Both the position numbers and the translations under genes were made by a program. The notes under the pieces were generated by a model that was not told the origin of the DNA, made no database searches, and worked only from the letters and a program-made list of their open reading frames with translations. DNA of 64,000 nt from positions 62,001 through 126,000 of the forward strand of contig JBKBIP010000003.1 in assembly GCA_046297495.1 (NCBI GenBank), written 5' to 3'. The number at the start of each line of letters is the position of its first letter. The stretch's first letter is position 1. This document shows positions 44,461 through 52,670 of this stretch, in pieces. Source of the stretch: JBKBIP01 sp046297495. GTDB lineage: Bacteria > Planctomycetota > Planctomycetia > Gemmatales > Gemmataceae.

Positions 44461-44937
44461 TCACTCCCACACCCTCTCCAAAGAGCGCGCCAGCAGAAAA
44501 ATCATCACGATTAACAGTCCCGCCGCCATTAACAATCGCAGCCCCCAGGCCCACCACTGTGGCCGGCGCAACCGGCGATGACACGACCGGCACAGCCAGC
44601 GTCGGGACAGAAAGGGAGGAATGGATACCAGCTTCAAACCATGTTCCCGACAATAATACTCGCCACAGCGGACACATGGTCGTTCCGCCGGGCCATGACA
44701 GACGACGCAATTACTGGGCACGAAGACGCGCTGGACTTTGACCGTCTGACCAGCCAGGACTACCTCCATCGGCGGCGACTGCGACGCCATTATCTGTTCC
44801 CGCCTGGAATGCTTTCCCCAAGGTTCCTCGATGCCCGCGCAATCCAGGCAACAGATGGCGCCATGGCGCGGACAGATGAATTTGCCGCACTCCCGGCACT
44901 GACTATGGGCCACATCCGTGCAATAATCACAGCGCAC
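44461..44937 (-). CDS. Cysteine-rich (zinc-binding) protein with C-terminal membrane helix
   Basis: The 158-residue protein begins (M)RCDYCTDVAHSQCRECGKFICPRHG and continues ICCLDCAGIEE. In its second half CVVCHGPAERPCVRCGEYYCREHG repeats the same cysteine and histidine pattern, so two B-box-like or zinc-ribbon modules are present. A C-terminal helix (WAWGLRLLMAAGLLIVMIFLLARSL) anchors it in the membrane with the zinc modules in the cytoplasm. The GTG at 44935-44937 has AGGAGGA about nine bases upstream and begins right at the first zinc site; an earlier TTG frame has no such support. Function is unknown. Confidence 0.72.
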   Translation of the reverse strand: MRCDYCTDVAHSQCRECGKFICPRHGAICCLDCAGIEEPWGKHSRREQIMASQSPPMEVVLAGQTVKVQRVFVPSNCVVCHGPAERPCVRCGEYYCREHGLKLVSIPPFLSRRWLCRSCHRRLRRPQWWAWGLRLLMAAGLLIVMIFLLARSLERVWE

Positions 44938-45084
44938 GATCGCGCGTTCCTCCTGAATGCTGATGTGCTGATGCTGTTCCCCGTTTTCCCTGCTTCTCCG
45001 CCCCGCCAAAGCGGTTATAATGTTGAGTTTATAAGCTCTGGAGAAACTTGGGGATAATGGTTGTACTGTATCGCACTGTTTTTG

Positions 45085-45134
45085 GATTCATCGGTTCACG
45101 CGGAAAGACAAAAGCGAGCGCGAACCAATGAATC
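45085..45134. repeat. Inverted repeat (GATTCATCGGTTC family) upstream of the M24 peptidase
   Basis: GATTCATCGGTTCACGC (45085-45101) pairs with GCGCGAACCAATGAATC (45118-45134) with two mismatches. It lies 45 bases upstream of the M24 peptidase start. Core and orientation match the palindromes at 18171, 48104 and 8305, so these appear to be copies of one intergenic repeat. Confidence 0.7.
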
Positions 45135-45179
45135 TCACCGCATAACTTGTTCTGGTTGGGTGTGTCAACCAAGAATGGA

Positions 45180-46379
45180 ATGAAAATCATGTTCGATCTG
45201 GCCGCCGTGCAGAACGCGTTGCGCCAATTTGGCATAGCTGGGTGGCTCCTATATGACTTTCGCGGGCTGAATCTTTTGGCGCGGCGCGTGCTCCAGTTTC
45301 CCAGCGATGCCCATGCTTCCCGGCGCTGGTTCTACTTGATCCCGGCGGAAGGGGAGCCGCGCAAGCTGCTGCACCGCATCGAGCCGCACTCCTTGGACCA
45401 TGTTCCCGGCGCCAGTCAATTGTATCTGCGCTGGCAAGAGCTGGAGGCAGGGGTCGCCGAGCTGTTGGCGCCGCTGGGGCAAGGGGCCACCATCGCGATG
45501 GAATACGTGCCGCGCAACGCCAATCCCTACGTCAGCCGGGTCGATGCCGGCACCATCGAGCTGGTCAAAAGTTGTGGGGTCCATATCGTCTCGTCCGGCG
45601 ATTTGGTGCAGCTGTTTGAAGCCTGTTGGGATGACGAGCAATGGCAAATGCATCTAGAAGCGGCTCAATACACCAGCAATGCGTTCACCGAAGCGTTTCA
45701 ATTCCTGGCCGACCGCGTGCGCCGCGACGGCTCGGTGCGCGAGACCGAAGTACAGCAATTCATCCTGGATTACTTCGTCCATCATCGCTTGGTGACGGAC
45801 CATGCTCCCATCTGCGCTGTGGGCCCACACAGCGGCGACCCGCACTACGCGCCGCAAAAGGGGACTGACGCTCTGATTCAGCGCGGCGACTTCGTGCTCA
45901 TCGATCTGTGGGCGAAACTCGACAAGCCGCGCGCGGTCTATAGTGACTTGACCTGGACTGCCTACGTGGGATCGGAAGTCCCAGAGAAGTACACCGAGAT
46001 TTTCCGCATCGTGGCTCAGGCGCGCGACGCCGCCATTGACACCGTGCGGCAAGCGTTCGCCGACGGCACGCCGCTGCAAGGCTGGCAAGTCGATCAAGCC
46101 GCCCGCGCCGTCATCGAGCAAGCCGGCTACGGCCCCTACTTCTGCCACCGCACCGGCCATTCCATCGGCCAAGAAACCCACGGCAATGGCGCCAACATGG
46201 ACAATCTGGAGACCCACGAGGAACGCTTGGTGCTGCCGCGCACCTGCTTTTCCATCGAGCCGGGCATCTATCTGCCCGAATTCGGCATCCGCAGCGAGGT
46301 GAATGTCTATATCGACGCAGCTGGACAGGTCCACGTCACGGGACCGAAGCCGCAAACAGAGATTGTGGCGCTGCCATGA
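45180..46379 (+). CDS. M24-family metallopeptidase (Xaa-Pro aminopeptidase-like)
   Basis: The protein of about 399 residues has an N-terminal creatinase-like domain (FGIAGWLLYDFRGLNLLARRVL) and a C-terminal M24 domain. The metal ligands of the 'pita-bread' fold are seen: DLWAKLDKPRAVYSDLTWTA (two Asp), CHRTGHSIGQETHGNGANMD (His), FSIEPGIYLPEFG (Glu) and GIRSEVNVYID (Glu). It thus keeps all five expected ligands. These enzymes cleave N-terminal Xaa-Pro bonds. The start could be the ATG at 45180 or 45189. An inverted repeat lies upstream and the DUF1501 gene downstream. Confidence 0.85.
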   Translation: MKIMFDLAAVQNALRQFGIAGWLLYDFRGLNLLARRVLQFPSDAHASRRWFYLIPAEGEPRKLLHRIEPHSLDHVPGASQLYLRWQELEAGVAELLAPLGQGATIAMEYVPRNANPYVSRVDAGTIELVKSCGVHIVSSGDLVQLFEACWDDEQWQMHLEAAQYTSNAFTEAFQFLADRVRRDGSVRETEVQQFILDYFVHHRLVTDHAPICAVGPHSGDPHYAPQKGTDALIQRGDFVLIDLWAKLDKPRAVYSDLTWTAYVGSEVPEKYTEIFRIVAQARDAAIDTVRQAFADGTPLQGWQVDQAARAVIEQAGYGPYFCHRTGHSIGQETHGNGANMDNLETHEERLVLPRTCFSIEPGIYLPEFGIRSEVNVYIDAAGQVHVTGPKPQTEIVALP

Positions 46380-46547
46380 TGAGTATTTCGTTGGGGATTC
46401 ACTGGTTCGCGCCGCCTCCGAGAGCAAAAGAACCGTGCAACCGTGCCAAAAATCGAGAATGCGCTCGGCGCTGATTTCTGGGCGCTGTACAATATCCCTT
46501 CAATAACCTCGCCTTGTTTTGCTTTTGATGGTCCGACTTACCTGGTT

Positions 46548-48071
46548 ATGAACCGTGTGACCATTCCCACCTACAACCGAAATGGACCTGCCGTGCAATC
46601 GACATCCTACCTGCCGACACTCACGCGCCGTGGTTTCTTTGGACGAGTCGCCGATGGACTGCACGGGGCCGCTTTGCTGGCGTTGTTGAACCGAGACCTG
46701 TTCGGCAATGCGGCCTTGTCCGCCGCTGGGCCGTCTGCACCGGGGCCGCGGCGCGCCTTCGACCTCAAGCCGCGCCAGCCGCACTTCGAGCCGAAAGCCA
46801 AGGCGGTCATTCAATTGTTCATGAACGGCGGGCCAAGCCAAGTCGATACGTTCGATCCCAAGCCGCGCTTGGACCGGGATCATGGCAAATCCATCTACGA
46901 TGAAATTGCCGCCGACGTGTCCTCGCCCCAGGCGGCGGGCGGACTGATGCGCAGCCCGTTTCGCTTCGCTCAGCATGGTCAAAGCGGTTTGTGGATTTCC
47001 GACGCGCTGCCGCATTTGCATCAACATGCCGATGACATCGCCGTGATCCGCTCGATGTACAACGATCATCCCAATCATGAGCCGGCCCTGTTCAAAATTC
47101 ACTCTGGCCAGCTGCTGCCGGGATTGCCGGCCTTGGGGGCCTGGGTGGTGTACGGTTTGGGGAGCGAGAATCAGAATTTGCCGGCGTATGTGGTGCTCGA
47201 TGATCCGCTGGGTTTGCCGGTCAACGGCGTGCAGAGCTGGCAATCGGGTTATCTGCCGCCGATTTATCAGGGGACGCGCTTGCGTTCGCGAGGATCGCCG
47301 TTGCTCAACCTCCGGCCCGAGGTGGAACCGCCCGCGGAAGTAGCACGTTTACAGCAAGATTTACTCGGTAAACTGGATCGAATTCATCAACAGGATCGGC
47401 CGCATCAATTGCAGCTGGACGCCCGCATCGCCAGTTACCAGCTGGCCGCGCGGATGCAAGTGACGGCCACCGATGCCTTGGATGTGTCGCAAGAAAGCGC
47501 TAAGACCTTGGAAATGTATGGCGTGGGCCAGGAGCCGATGGATTCCTATGCTCGTCGCTGCGTGATGGCCCGCCGTTTGGTGGAACGCGGCGTGCGCTTC
47601 GTGCAAATCTTCATCAACGGCCAAATCTGGGACAATCACAATCGCCTGGCCACCTCATTGCGCGCCGCTTCGCAGCGCACCGACCAACCGATTTCCGCCT
47701 TGTTGACCGATCTGAAACAGCGCGGCTTGTTGGAATCCACCTTGGTTTTGTGGGGGGGCGAGTTTGGCCGGTTGCCGATCGCGCAGCTCCCTCCCGACAA
47801 GAGCACCGCCAACGCCGGGCGCGATCACGGCCCGCGCGGCTTCAGCGTCTGGCTGGCCGGTGGCGGCATCAAAGGGGGGACTTGCTACGGCAACACCGAT
47901 GAAATTGGCTACGCTGCCGCCGAGAACCGCGTCAGCATCGCCGACTGGCACGCCACCATCCTGCACCAGCTGGGCTTGCATCACGAAGAATTATTTTTTG
48001 AACGTAACGGTTTCAACGATAAACTTACCGCCACGTTCCCGGCACGCGTGGTGACGGGAATTTTGGCGTGA
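46548..48071 (+). CDS. DUF1501 exported protein with Tat-type leader
   Basis: The 507-residue protein has a twin-arginine-like leader (LPTLTRRGFFGRVADGLHGAALLALL), so it is probably exported folded. The family core contains PKAKAVIQLFMNGGPSQVDTFDPKP, which places it in DUF1501, then IRSMYNDHPNHEPALFKIHSG, MARRLVERGVRFVQIF and LVLWGGEFGRLP with GRDHGPRGFSVWLAGGGIKGG. These resemble the alkaline phosphatase-sulfatase fold, but no catalytic residue is clearly placed. Such proteins occur in many copies in planctomycetes, usually with a DUF1549/1553 cytochrome partner. None is seen next to it here. The ATG at 46548 opens the leader. Confidence 0.88.
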   Translation: MNRVTIPTYNRNGPAVQSTSYLPTLTRRGFFGRVADGLHGAALLALLNRDLFGNAALSAAGPSAPGPRRAFDLKPRQPHFEPKAKAVIQLFMNGGPSQVDTFDPKPRLDRDHGKSIYDEIAADVSSPQAAGGLMRSPFRFAQHGQSGLWISDALPHLHQHADDIAVIRSMYNDHPNHEPALFKIHSGQLLPGLPALGAWVVYGLGSENQNLPAYVVLDDPLGLPVNGVQSWQSGYLPPIYQGTRLRSRGSPLLNLRPEVEPPAEVARLQQDLLGKLDRIHQQDRPHQLQLDARIASYQLAARMQVTATDALDVSQESAKTLEMYGVGQEPMDSYARRCVMARRLVERGVRFVQIFINGQIWDNHNRLATSLRAASQRTDQPISALLTDLKQRGLLESTLVLWGGEFGRLPIAQLPPDKSTANAGRDHGPRGFSVWLAGGGIKGGTCYGNTDEIGYAAAENRVSIADWHATILHQLGLHHEELFFERNGFNDKLTATFPARVVTGILA

Positions 48072-48103
48072 GCGACTACTGGTGCTTTGGCTTTTCTTTA
48101 AGG

Positions 48104-48148
48104 TTCATCGTTTCGCGCGGGGAATCGCAGCGTGCGCGAAACGATAAA
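48104..48148. repeat. Inverted repeat (TTCATCGTTTCGCGC family) between the DUF1501 and maf genes
   Basis: TTCATCGTTTCGCGC (48104-48118) pairs with GCGCGAAACGATAAA (48134-48148) with one mismatch and a 15-base loop. It sits between converging genes, where it may terminate transcripts from both sides. The core matches those at 8305 and 18171. Confidence 0.75.
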
Positions 48149-48169
48149 TCCACCGTACAACAAATCACT

Positions 48170-48751
48170 CTACCCCAACATCGGCAGCACCTTCGCCAGC
48201 GTCTCCATCGGCAGGCCGACGACATTGCTAATGGTCCCTTGCACGACGGTCAGGAAGGGGTCGTTGTGTTCTTGGATGGCGTAGGCGCCGGAGCAGCCCC
48301 GCCAGGTGCGGGTGGCGAGGTAAGCGTCTAGCTCGGCGTCGCTGAGAGGTTTGAGGATGACGTGACTGACTTCTTGCCAGCACAATTGCAGGTCGTCGGG
48401 GCGGCGCCAGAGGACGACGCCGGACCATAGCTCGTGGGTTCGGCCAGAGAGCTGGCGGAGGATGCGGCGGGCGTCGGCTTCGTCGGCGGGTTTGCCGATG
48501 ACCTGGTCGTCGCACCAGCCGACGGTATCGGCGGCGATGACGATGCCGCCCGCCACGCGCGGGGCCACGGCGGCGGCCTTGAGCCAGGCGACGTGCTGCA
48601 CGTACTGACGGATATTACCGTCAATGGCTTCGGTGGGTTCGTCGATGTGGGCGGGCAGGACCGCGAATGAATAGCCGGCTTTCTCCATCAGCTCGCGGCG
48701 GCCGGCGGAGGCGCTGGCCAAGATCAGGCGCTGCGACGTCGATGCTGCCAT
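48170..48751 (-). CDS. maf: Maf-like nucleoside triphosphate pyrophosphatase
   Basis: The 193-residue protein starts MAASTSQRLILASASAGRRELMEKAG, the typical Maf opening (ILAS.SprR..L), followed by VIAADTVGWCDDQVIGKPADEADARRIL with the catalytic Asp. GAYAIQEHNDPFLTVVQGTISNVVGLPMETL closes the family signature. Maf proteins hydrolyse dTTP/UTP and modified nucleotides to prevent their incorporation. The first residues overlap the last 28 bases of the glycosyltransferase gene, which suggests coupled translation. A longer start upstream would overlap that gene much more. Confidence 0.9.
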   Translation of the reverse strand: MAASTSQRLILASASAGRRELMEKAGYSFAVLPAHIDEPTEAIDGNIRQYVQHVAWLKAAAVAPRVAGGIVIAADTVGWCDDQVIGKPADEADARRILRQLSGRTHELWSGVVLWRRPDDLQLCWQEVSHVILKPLSDAELDAYLATRTWRGCSGAYAIQEHNDPFLTVVQGTISNVVGLPMETLAKVLPMLG

Positions 48752-49803
48752 TGTTGCAAGGTCTCCCGCAAGACTGGCCAGAGACGATCTGGAGTCAATT
48801 CGGTCATGCACTCCAGGCGCGGGCACTTCTTCACGTAGCTCCCCTGGCACCAGACGCGCGTTTCGACGGCGACATGGGGTGAACCGTAAGGGCCGGTGAG
48901 CGTGGCCTTGGTGCACGTATAGGGGGCCACCACGGGCCGGCCCAGGGCAACCGCCAAGTGCAGCGGCCCGGTGTCATTGGCGACCATGACATCGGCCAAG
49001 GCCAGCACGGCGGCCAGTCGCGGCAAGGTGGTTTTCCCCGTCAGATCGAGCCAAGGGCCGGTCAGCTCGCCGCCAACCCGGCGCGCCATCGGCGTTTCGT
49101 CGCTTCCCCCCACGAAGATGATCGTACCGCCGAAAGTGGTTTGTGCCCAGCGGGCCAACAGGGCGAAATGGGCTGGCGGCCAGCGCTTGGTCACCCACCG
49201 CGCGCCGACGCCGAACATCAGCCAGGGTTGCGGCCAATCAGCCAGTTGATCGGTGGCCCACAGGTGCTCCGCCTCGAAAGAGGGAAAGCGCCAGGTCATG
49301 GATGTGTCCCCCACACCAAAAGCCTGGCACACCAACCAGTAACGGTCCACGGCATGGACTTTCTTCATGTCCGCTCCGGGGATGTGATCGGTGTAGAACC
49401 ACGGCGCTCCCTCGCGGGCCAAGGAGAAGCCGACACGGCGCGGGGCGCGCGTGGCCGCCGCCATCAGGCCGGTACGCAGCAACCCTTGCAAGTCGATGAC
49501 CAGATCGAATTGTTGTCGAGCCAGCAAACGAAAGAAATCGCCATAGGAGCGAAGGGCCGGGATCAACCCCTTGCGAACGGCCTTGCGGTCAAAGAGCAAG
49601 GTCGCATCCAAATCGGGATGCCCGGTCAACAGCGGCTCATAGCTTCTATTGACAATCCAGGTGATATGCGCTTGTGGATAACGCCGGCGTAACGCGGTCA
49701 GCACGGGTAAGCTGTGAACAATATCCCCCAAGGCGCTGGGTTTGATGAGAGCGATGCGGTGGGCGTCGTATTCCTGCAGCGGAACCTTGCGATCAGCCGA
49801 CAT
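48724..49803 (-). CDS. Glycosyltransferase family 9 (heptosyltransferase-like)
   Basis: The 359-residue GT9 enzyme resembles ADP-heptose:LPS heptosyltransferases. Family features are IALIKPSALGDIVHSLPVLTALRRRYPQA, FDLVIDLQGLLRTG, GVGARWVTKRWPPAHFALLARW and ALADVMVANDTGPLHLAVALGRPVVA. A cysteine-rich patch near the C-terminus (VWCQGSYVKKCPRLECM) matches the acidic/Cys loop often seen in these enzymes. The likely role is LPS core or other cell-surface glycan assembly; the sugar cannot be fixed. The ATG at 49801-49803 has AAAGGAAG upstream. maf overlaps its end. Confidence 0.85.
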   Translation of the reverse strand: MSADRKVPLQEYDAHRIALIKPSALGDIVHSLPVLTALRRRYPQAHITWIVNRSYEPLLTGHPDLDATLLFDRKAVRKGLIPALRSYGDFFRLLARQQFDLVIDLQGLLRTGLMAAATRAPRRVGFSLAREGAPWFYTDHIPGADMKKVHAVDRYWLVCQAFGVGDTSMTWRFPSFEAEHLWATDQLADWPQPWLMFGVGARWVTKRWPPAHFALLARWAQTTFGGTIIFVGGSDETPMARRVGGELTGPWLDLTGKTTLPRLAAVLALADVMVANDTGPLHLAVALGRPVVAPYTCTKATLTGPYGSPHVAVETRVWCQGSYVKKCPRLECMTELTPDRLWPVLRETLQQWQHRRRSA

Positions 49804-49903
49804 GCGGCGCTTCCTTTCGCGGCAGCGGGTGAGGGTGAGTGCGGCGCTTTGAACCAACCGCGCTCACCATACCGCATGGAGTCATTGACGTCAACCAACC
49901 CTC

Positions 49904-50308
49904 TCATCCCACGGCAGGCAGGCAGTCGGCGTGGGGCAAGGCATCGCTCAGGGCAGCCAAGCCAGCGCCGCGCCGTAGCAAGGCCGAGACCCCGACAAAG
50001 CGGCTGAAACGCTTCAATGCCGGCGAACAGTCGTCCGCCACCAGAATCAGGCGCGGGGCGGGCGGCTGAACGCGAATCTTGGCGCACACGAGCCAACCGC
50101 TTTCGTCCGGCAACTCCGTCGCCAGCACCACGACGGCCGGTGCCAGTTGATTCACCAGCTGATAGACTTCGGCGGCTGTTTGGGCAAGATGGACTTCCCA
50201 ACCTTGAGCTGACAAGCCGCGCATGCCGCGCTGGCGATAATCGGAATCGGGATGGGCCAGCACGAGCCGGCATGGGTGGCGAAAGGGGGAAGACAAGGGA
50301 GCGATCAT
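49904..50308 (-). CDS. Receiver-domain-like protein without the phosphorylated aspartate
   Basis: The 134-residue protein has the CheY-like alternation of strands and helices: RLVLAHPDSDYRQRGMRGLSAQGWEVHLA, VYQLVNQLAPAVVVLATELPDESGWLVCAKIR and RLILVADDCSP. The early acidic residue (Asp21) is present, but where receivers carry the phosphoacceptor Asp in 'vllDl.lP' this protein has LATELP (Ala63). The conserved Lys near the C-terminus is also replaced (ALLRRGAG). It is therefore an atypical or pseudo-receiver. No output domain is attached. AAGGAG precedes the ATG at 50306-50308. Neighbours give no clue to a partner. Confidence 0.7.
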   Translation of the reverse strand: MIAPLSSPFRHPCRLVLAHPDSDYRQRGMRGLSAQGWEVHLAQTAAEVYQLVNQLAPAVVVLATELPDESGWLVCAKIRVQPPAPRLILVADDCSPALKRFSRFVGVSALLRRGAGLAALSDALPHADCLPAVG

Positions 50309-50612
50309 GGCATCTCCTTCGTGGTGTTCCGAAGTACACATCAATATCCTAGAAAGTAAGACCAGAAAAGCCATCCGCCGGTTCGGGATGGATGGCTATT
50401 TCACTAAACTTTCTAACCAGCGTTTTTCCCTTGAAAAGCAAGGATTTCGCCCACTTTGCCAACTTTATCCTTGCCGTTACAGGCATTTGGGGCTATAAGC
50501 ACGTCACAGACACGTATTTTTCTCGCAACCGTGCGCGAGCGGGCCTGTGCGGGTTCCGTTGAGATAGTGTGGCCGGTTCGAGTAGAAGCAGGCACCTGGG
50601 AGTACACAACTA
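50309..50612. other. Intergenic region between receiver-like gene and the cupin gene
   Basis: The 304-base divergent spacer contains a small inverted repeat AGCCATCC (50369-50376) and GGATGGCT (50390-50397). Both gene starts read away from it, so promoters for both must lie here. I could not identify a convincing -35/-10 pair. GGGAG lies just before the plus-strand gene. Confidence 0.5.
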
Positions 50613-51914
50613 ATGGCCAAGAAAGCAGCGACCGCGACCAAAAGCAAAACCACCGCCAACACCAAGAGTTCCGTCAAGGCCGCCCCCACCAAGAAGGGGG
50701 AAGCCAGTTTGTGCCAATCGATCATTGAAACCAGCGAAGGGATATTACGTCTGGCCCCGACCTGGGTGCCGCGTTCTTTCCTGATGCCAGGCCGGCGGCT
50801 GAAACTGGCCCCGCAAGATTACTATGCCCTCGGAGCGCATCGCGGCGGCATCGACGAACGTTGGTTCTCCTCGACCACCCCCGCCGCCAACGAAGGCGCG
50901 CCCCCCGACGAGGGGCTGAGCTACATCGTCCATGAAGGGATGCGGTCCTTGACACTCAAGGAGGCCATCGAGCTGGAAGGGACGCGCCTGATTGGGCCGA
51001 CCCTGTGGGAACGCTACCGCCGCTGGCCAGTGTATAGTAAGTTCTTCGACAACATGGGGCCGATCCCGCACCACATGCACCAGAGCAACGCCCAAGCCGC
51101 CCTGGTCGGCCAGCAAGGTAAACCGGAGTCGTATTATTTTCCACCGCAGTTGAACGCCATCGGCAACAACTTTCCCCACACGTACTTCGGTCTCGAACCC
51201 GGCACCACCAAGGCAGACATCCGCCGCTGCCTGGAACGCTGGAACGAAGGGGATAACGGCATCCTCAACTACAGCAAAGCGTACCGCCTGCAACCCGGCA
51301 CCGGCTGGCTGGTCCCCCCCTGCATCCTGCACGCCCCCGGTTCACTGGTCACTTACGAGCCGCAATGGGGTTCCGACGTCTTCGGCATGTATCAATCGAT
51401 GGTCGAAGGGCGCTATGTTCCCTGGGATTTGCTGGTCAAAGATGTGCCCAAGAACAAGCACCGCGACCTGGATTACTTGGTCGAGCAGCTCGACTGGGCG
51501 GCCAACGTTGATCCGCAGTTCAAGGATCATCACTACCTGGAACCGATCACCGCCGCCGAAGGAGACGGCTGGGTTGATAACTGGATCGTCTATGGCCGCA
51601 TCGACGGCGAGGAGCTGTTCACGGCCAAGGAGCTGACCGTCAACCCTGGCGCCAAGGTGACGATCAAGGACAACGGCGCTTACGGCCTCATCGCCGTGCA
51701 AGGCAGCGGTTGGATCAACAAGCACCGCCTGCAAACCCCGGCCATGATCCGCTTCGGCGACCTGACCGAAGACGAAGTTTTCGTCAGCTACGAAGCCGCT
51801 CGCCAAGGGGTAGTCTTCGACAACACCGGCAGCGAACCGCTGGTGACATTGCGTTACTTCGGGCCGGACACGAACCCGCAAGCGCCGAACGTGGGGGATT
51901 ATCGGCGCAAGTAA
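50613..51914 (+). CDS. Cupin-type (phosphomannose-isomerase-like) protein
   Basis: The 433-residue protein has a lysine- and alanine-rich start (about residues 1-30) and then a beta-rich region. A cupin-like metal site is seen at DNMGPIPHHMHQ and in the second half at WLVPPCILHAPGSLVTYEPQWGSDVFG, then a second cupin motif around GAYGLIAVQGSGW. This two-cupin arrangement resembles mannose-6-phosphate isomerase type I relatives; the full catalytic residues cannot be confirmed. It heads a plus-strand group with a TIM-barrel isomerase and a Gfo/Idh oxidoreductase, so sugar isomerisation or catabolism is likely. Confidence 0.68.
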   Translation: MAKKAATATKSKTTANTKSSVKAAPTKKGEASLCQSIIETSEGILRLAPTWVPRSFLMPGRRLKLAPQDYYALGAHRGGIDERWFSSTTPAANEGAPPDEGLSYIVHEGMRSLTLKEAIELEGTRLIGPTLWERYRRWPVYSKFFDNMGPIPHHMHQSNAQAALVGQQGKPESYYFPPQLNAIGNNFPHTYFGLEPGTTKADIRRCLERWNEGDNGILNYSKAYRLQPGTGWLVPPCILHAPGSLVTYEPQWGSDVFGMYQSMVEGRYVPWDLLVKDVPKNKHRDLDYLVEQLDWAANVDPQFKDHHYLEPITAAEGDGWVDNWIVYGRIDGEELFTAKELTVNPGAKVTIKDNGAYGLIAVQGSGWINKHRLQTPAMIRFGDLTEDEVFVSYEAARQGVVFDNTGSEPLVTLRYFGPDTNPQAPNVGDYRRK

Positions 51915-51923
51915 CCGATATGT

Positions 51924-51980
51924 TTAGCGACGCTTCGTGGAATCGTGCGGGGTACCAACGCTCCCACGAAGCGTCGCTAA
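51924..51980. repeat. REP palindrome upstream of the REP transposase
   Basis: TTAGCGACGCTTCGTGG (51924-51940) pairs perfectly with CCACGAAGCGTCGCTAA (51964-51980). It begins nine bases after the cupin gene's stop and ends 15 bases before the transposase start. The second copy at 52592-52649 has the same left arm. Confidence 0.9.
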
Positions 51981-51995
51981 TGGGGGAAATACATC

Positions 51996-52595
51996 ATGCC
52001 CGTCCGTGCCTATCATGTGATCTTCTGCACGCATGGTTTTTGGCCGCCGAACGACCGGTGTGGCTCTTATTCCATTGAAGTTCGTTCGGAACCCCTGCGT
52101 GAGCATGGTCCGGCGACAAAGGTATCGACACGAAAGTCCGTCGCCGGTAAACCGCATGATTATCAAGCTCGAAAAGCAGCCAAACAAGCCCTGGTTTTGC
52201 CCGAAGTGACTTTTAATGAACATCAAGCATTGAGCGTCGCCCGTGGCTTCGCGGCCAGCGTGGAAAAAAGCAAGTATAAAATCCATGCCTGTTCGATACT
52301 CTCTCAACATGTTCATATGGTAATCGCACGGCATCATTACGACATTGAGCAAGTGGTGCGCTTACTCAAACAAGCAGCGACATTACGCCTTCTTGAGGAC
52401 AATTTGCATCCTTTCGCACACTTGCGTAAAGATGGCAAGCACTTGCCATCGGCTTGGGCGCAAGACTTTTGGAAGGTGTTTTTGTACACCCCAACTGAAA
52501 TTCAACAAAAAATCGAATATGTGTGGAACAATCCCATTAAAGAAGGGAAACGTCCACAAAAGTGGTCTTTTGTCGTTCCCTACAATGGCGATTAG
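51996..52595 (+). CDS. REP-associated tyrosine transposase (RAYT family)
   Basis: The 199-residue protein belongs to the Y1/TnpA_REP relatives of IS200-type transposases. The start AYHVIFCTHGFWPPNDRCGS and the HUH motif HVHMV (His105, His107) in CSILSQHVHMVIARHHY are characteristic. Where a catalytic Tyr is expected in the following helix (canonical KSYT), this protein has LLKQAATLRLL, so no Tyr is apparent. It may be a domesticated or lineage-specific variant. The ORF lies between two REP palindromes, and its stop codon is inside the second. GGGGGAA precedes the ATG. Confidence 0.88.
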   Translation: MPVRAYHVIFCTHGFWPPNDRCGSYSIEVRSEPLREHGPATKVSTRKSVAGKPHDYQARKAAKQALVLPEVTFNEHQALSVARGFAASVEKSKYKIHACSILSQHVHMVIARHHYDIEQVVRLLKQAATLRLLEDNLHPFAHLRKDGKHLPSAWAQDFWKVFLYTPTEIQQKIEYVWNNPIKEGKRPQKWSFVVPYNGD

Positions 52596-52649
52596 CGACG
52601 CTTCGTGGAAGCATTGCCGCCCCTGCACGCTTCTACGAAGCGTCGCTAA
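52592..52649. repeat. REP palindrome downstream of the REP transposase
   Basis: TTAGCGACGCTTCGTGG (52592-52608) pairs with TACGAAGCGTCGCTAA (52634-52649), with one mismatch at the tip. The left arm overlaps the last bases of the transposase gene and contains its stop codon. It is separated from the isomerase gene start by 21 bases. Confidence 0.9.
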
Positions 52650-52670
52650 CCTAATCGAAGGACTTCAACC

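Larger units (their letters stand above)
51924..52649 (+). mobile_element. REP-transposase unit (RAYT with flanking REP palindromes)
   Basis: A single-gene unit made of two near-identical palindromes with arms TTAGCGACGCTTCGTGG flanking a Y1-type transposase gene. This is the known layout in which a RAYT gene lies between the REP sequences it acts on. It separates the cupin gene from the isomerase gene of the sugar group and so appears inserted into that operon. No target-site duplication was found. Confidence 0.85.
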
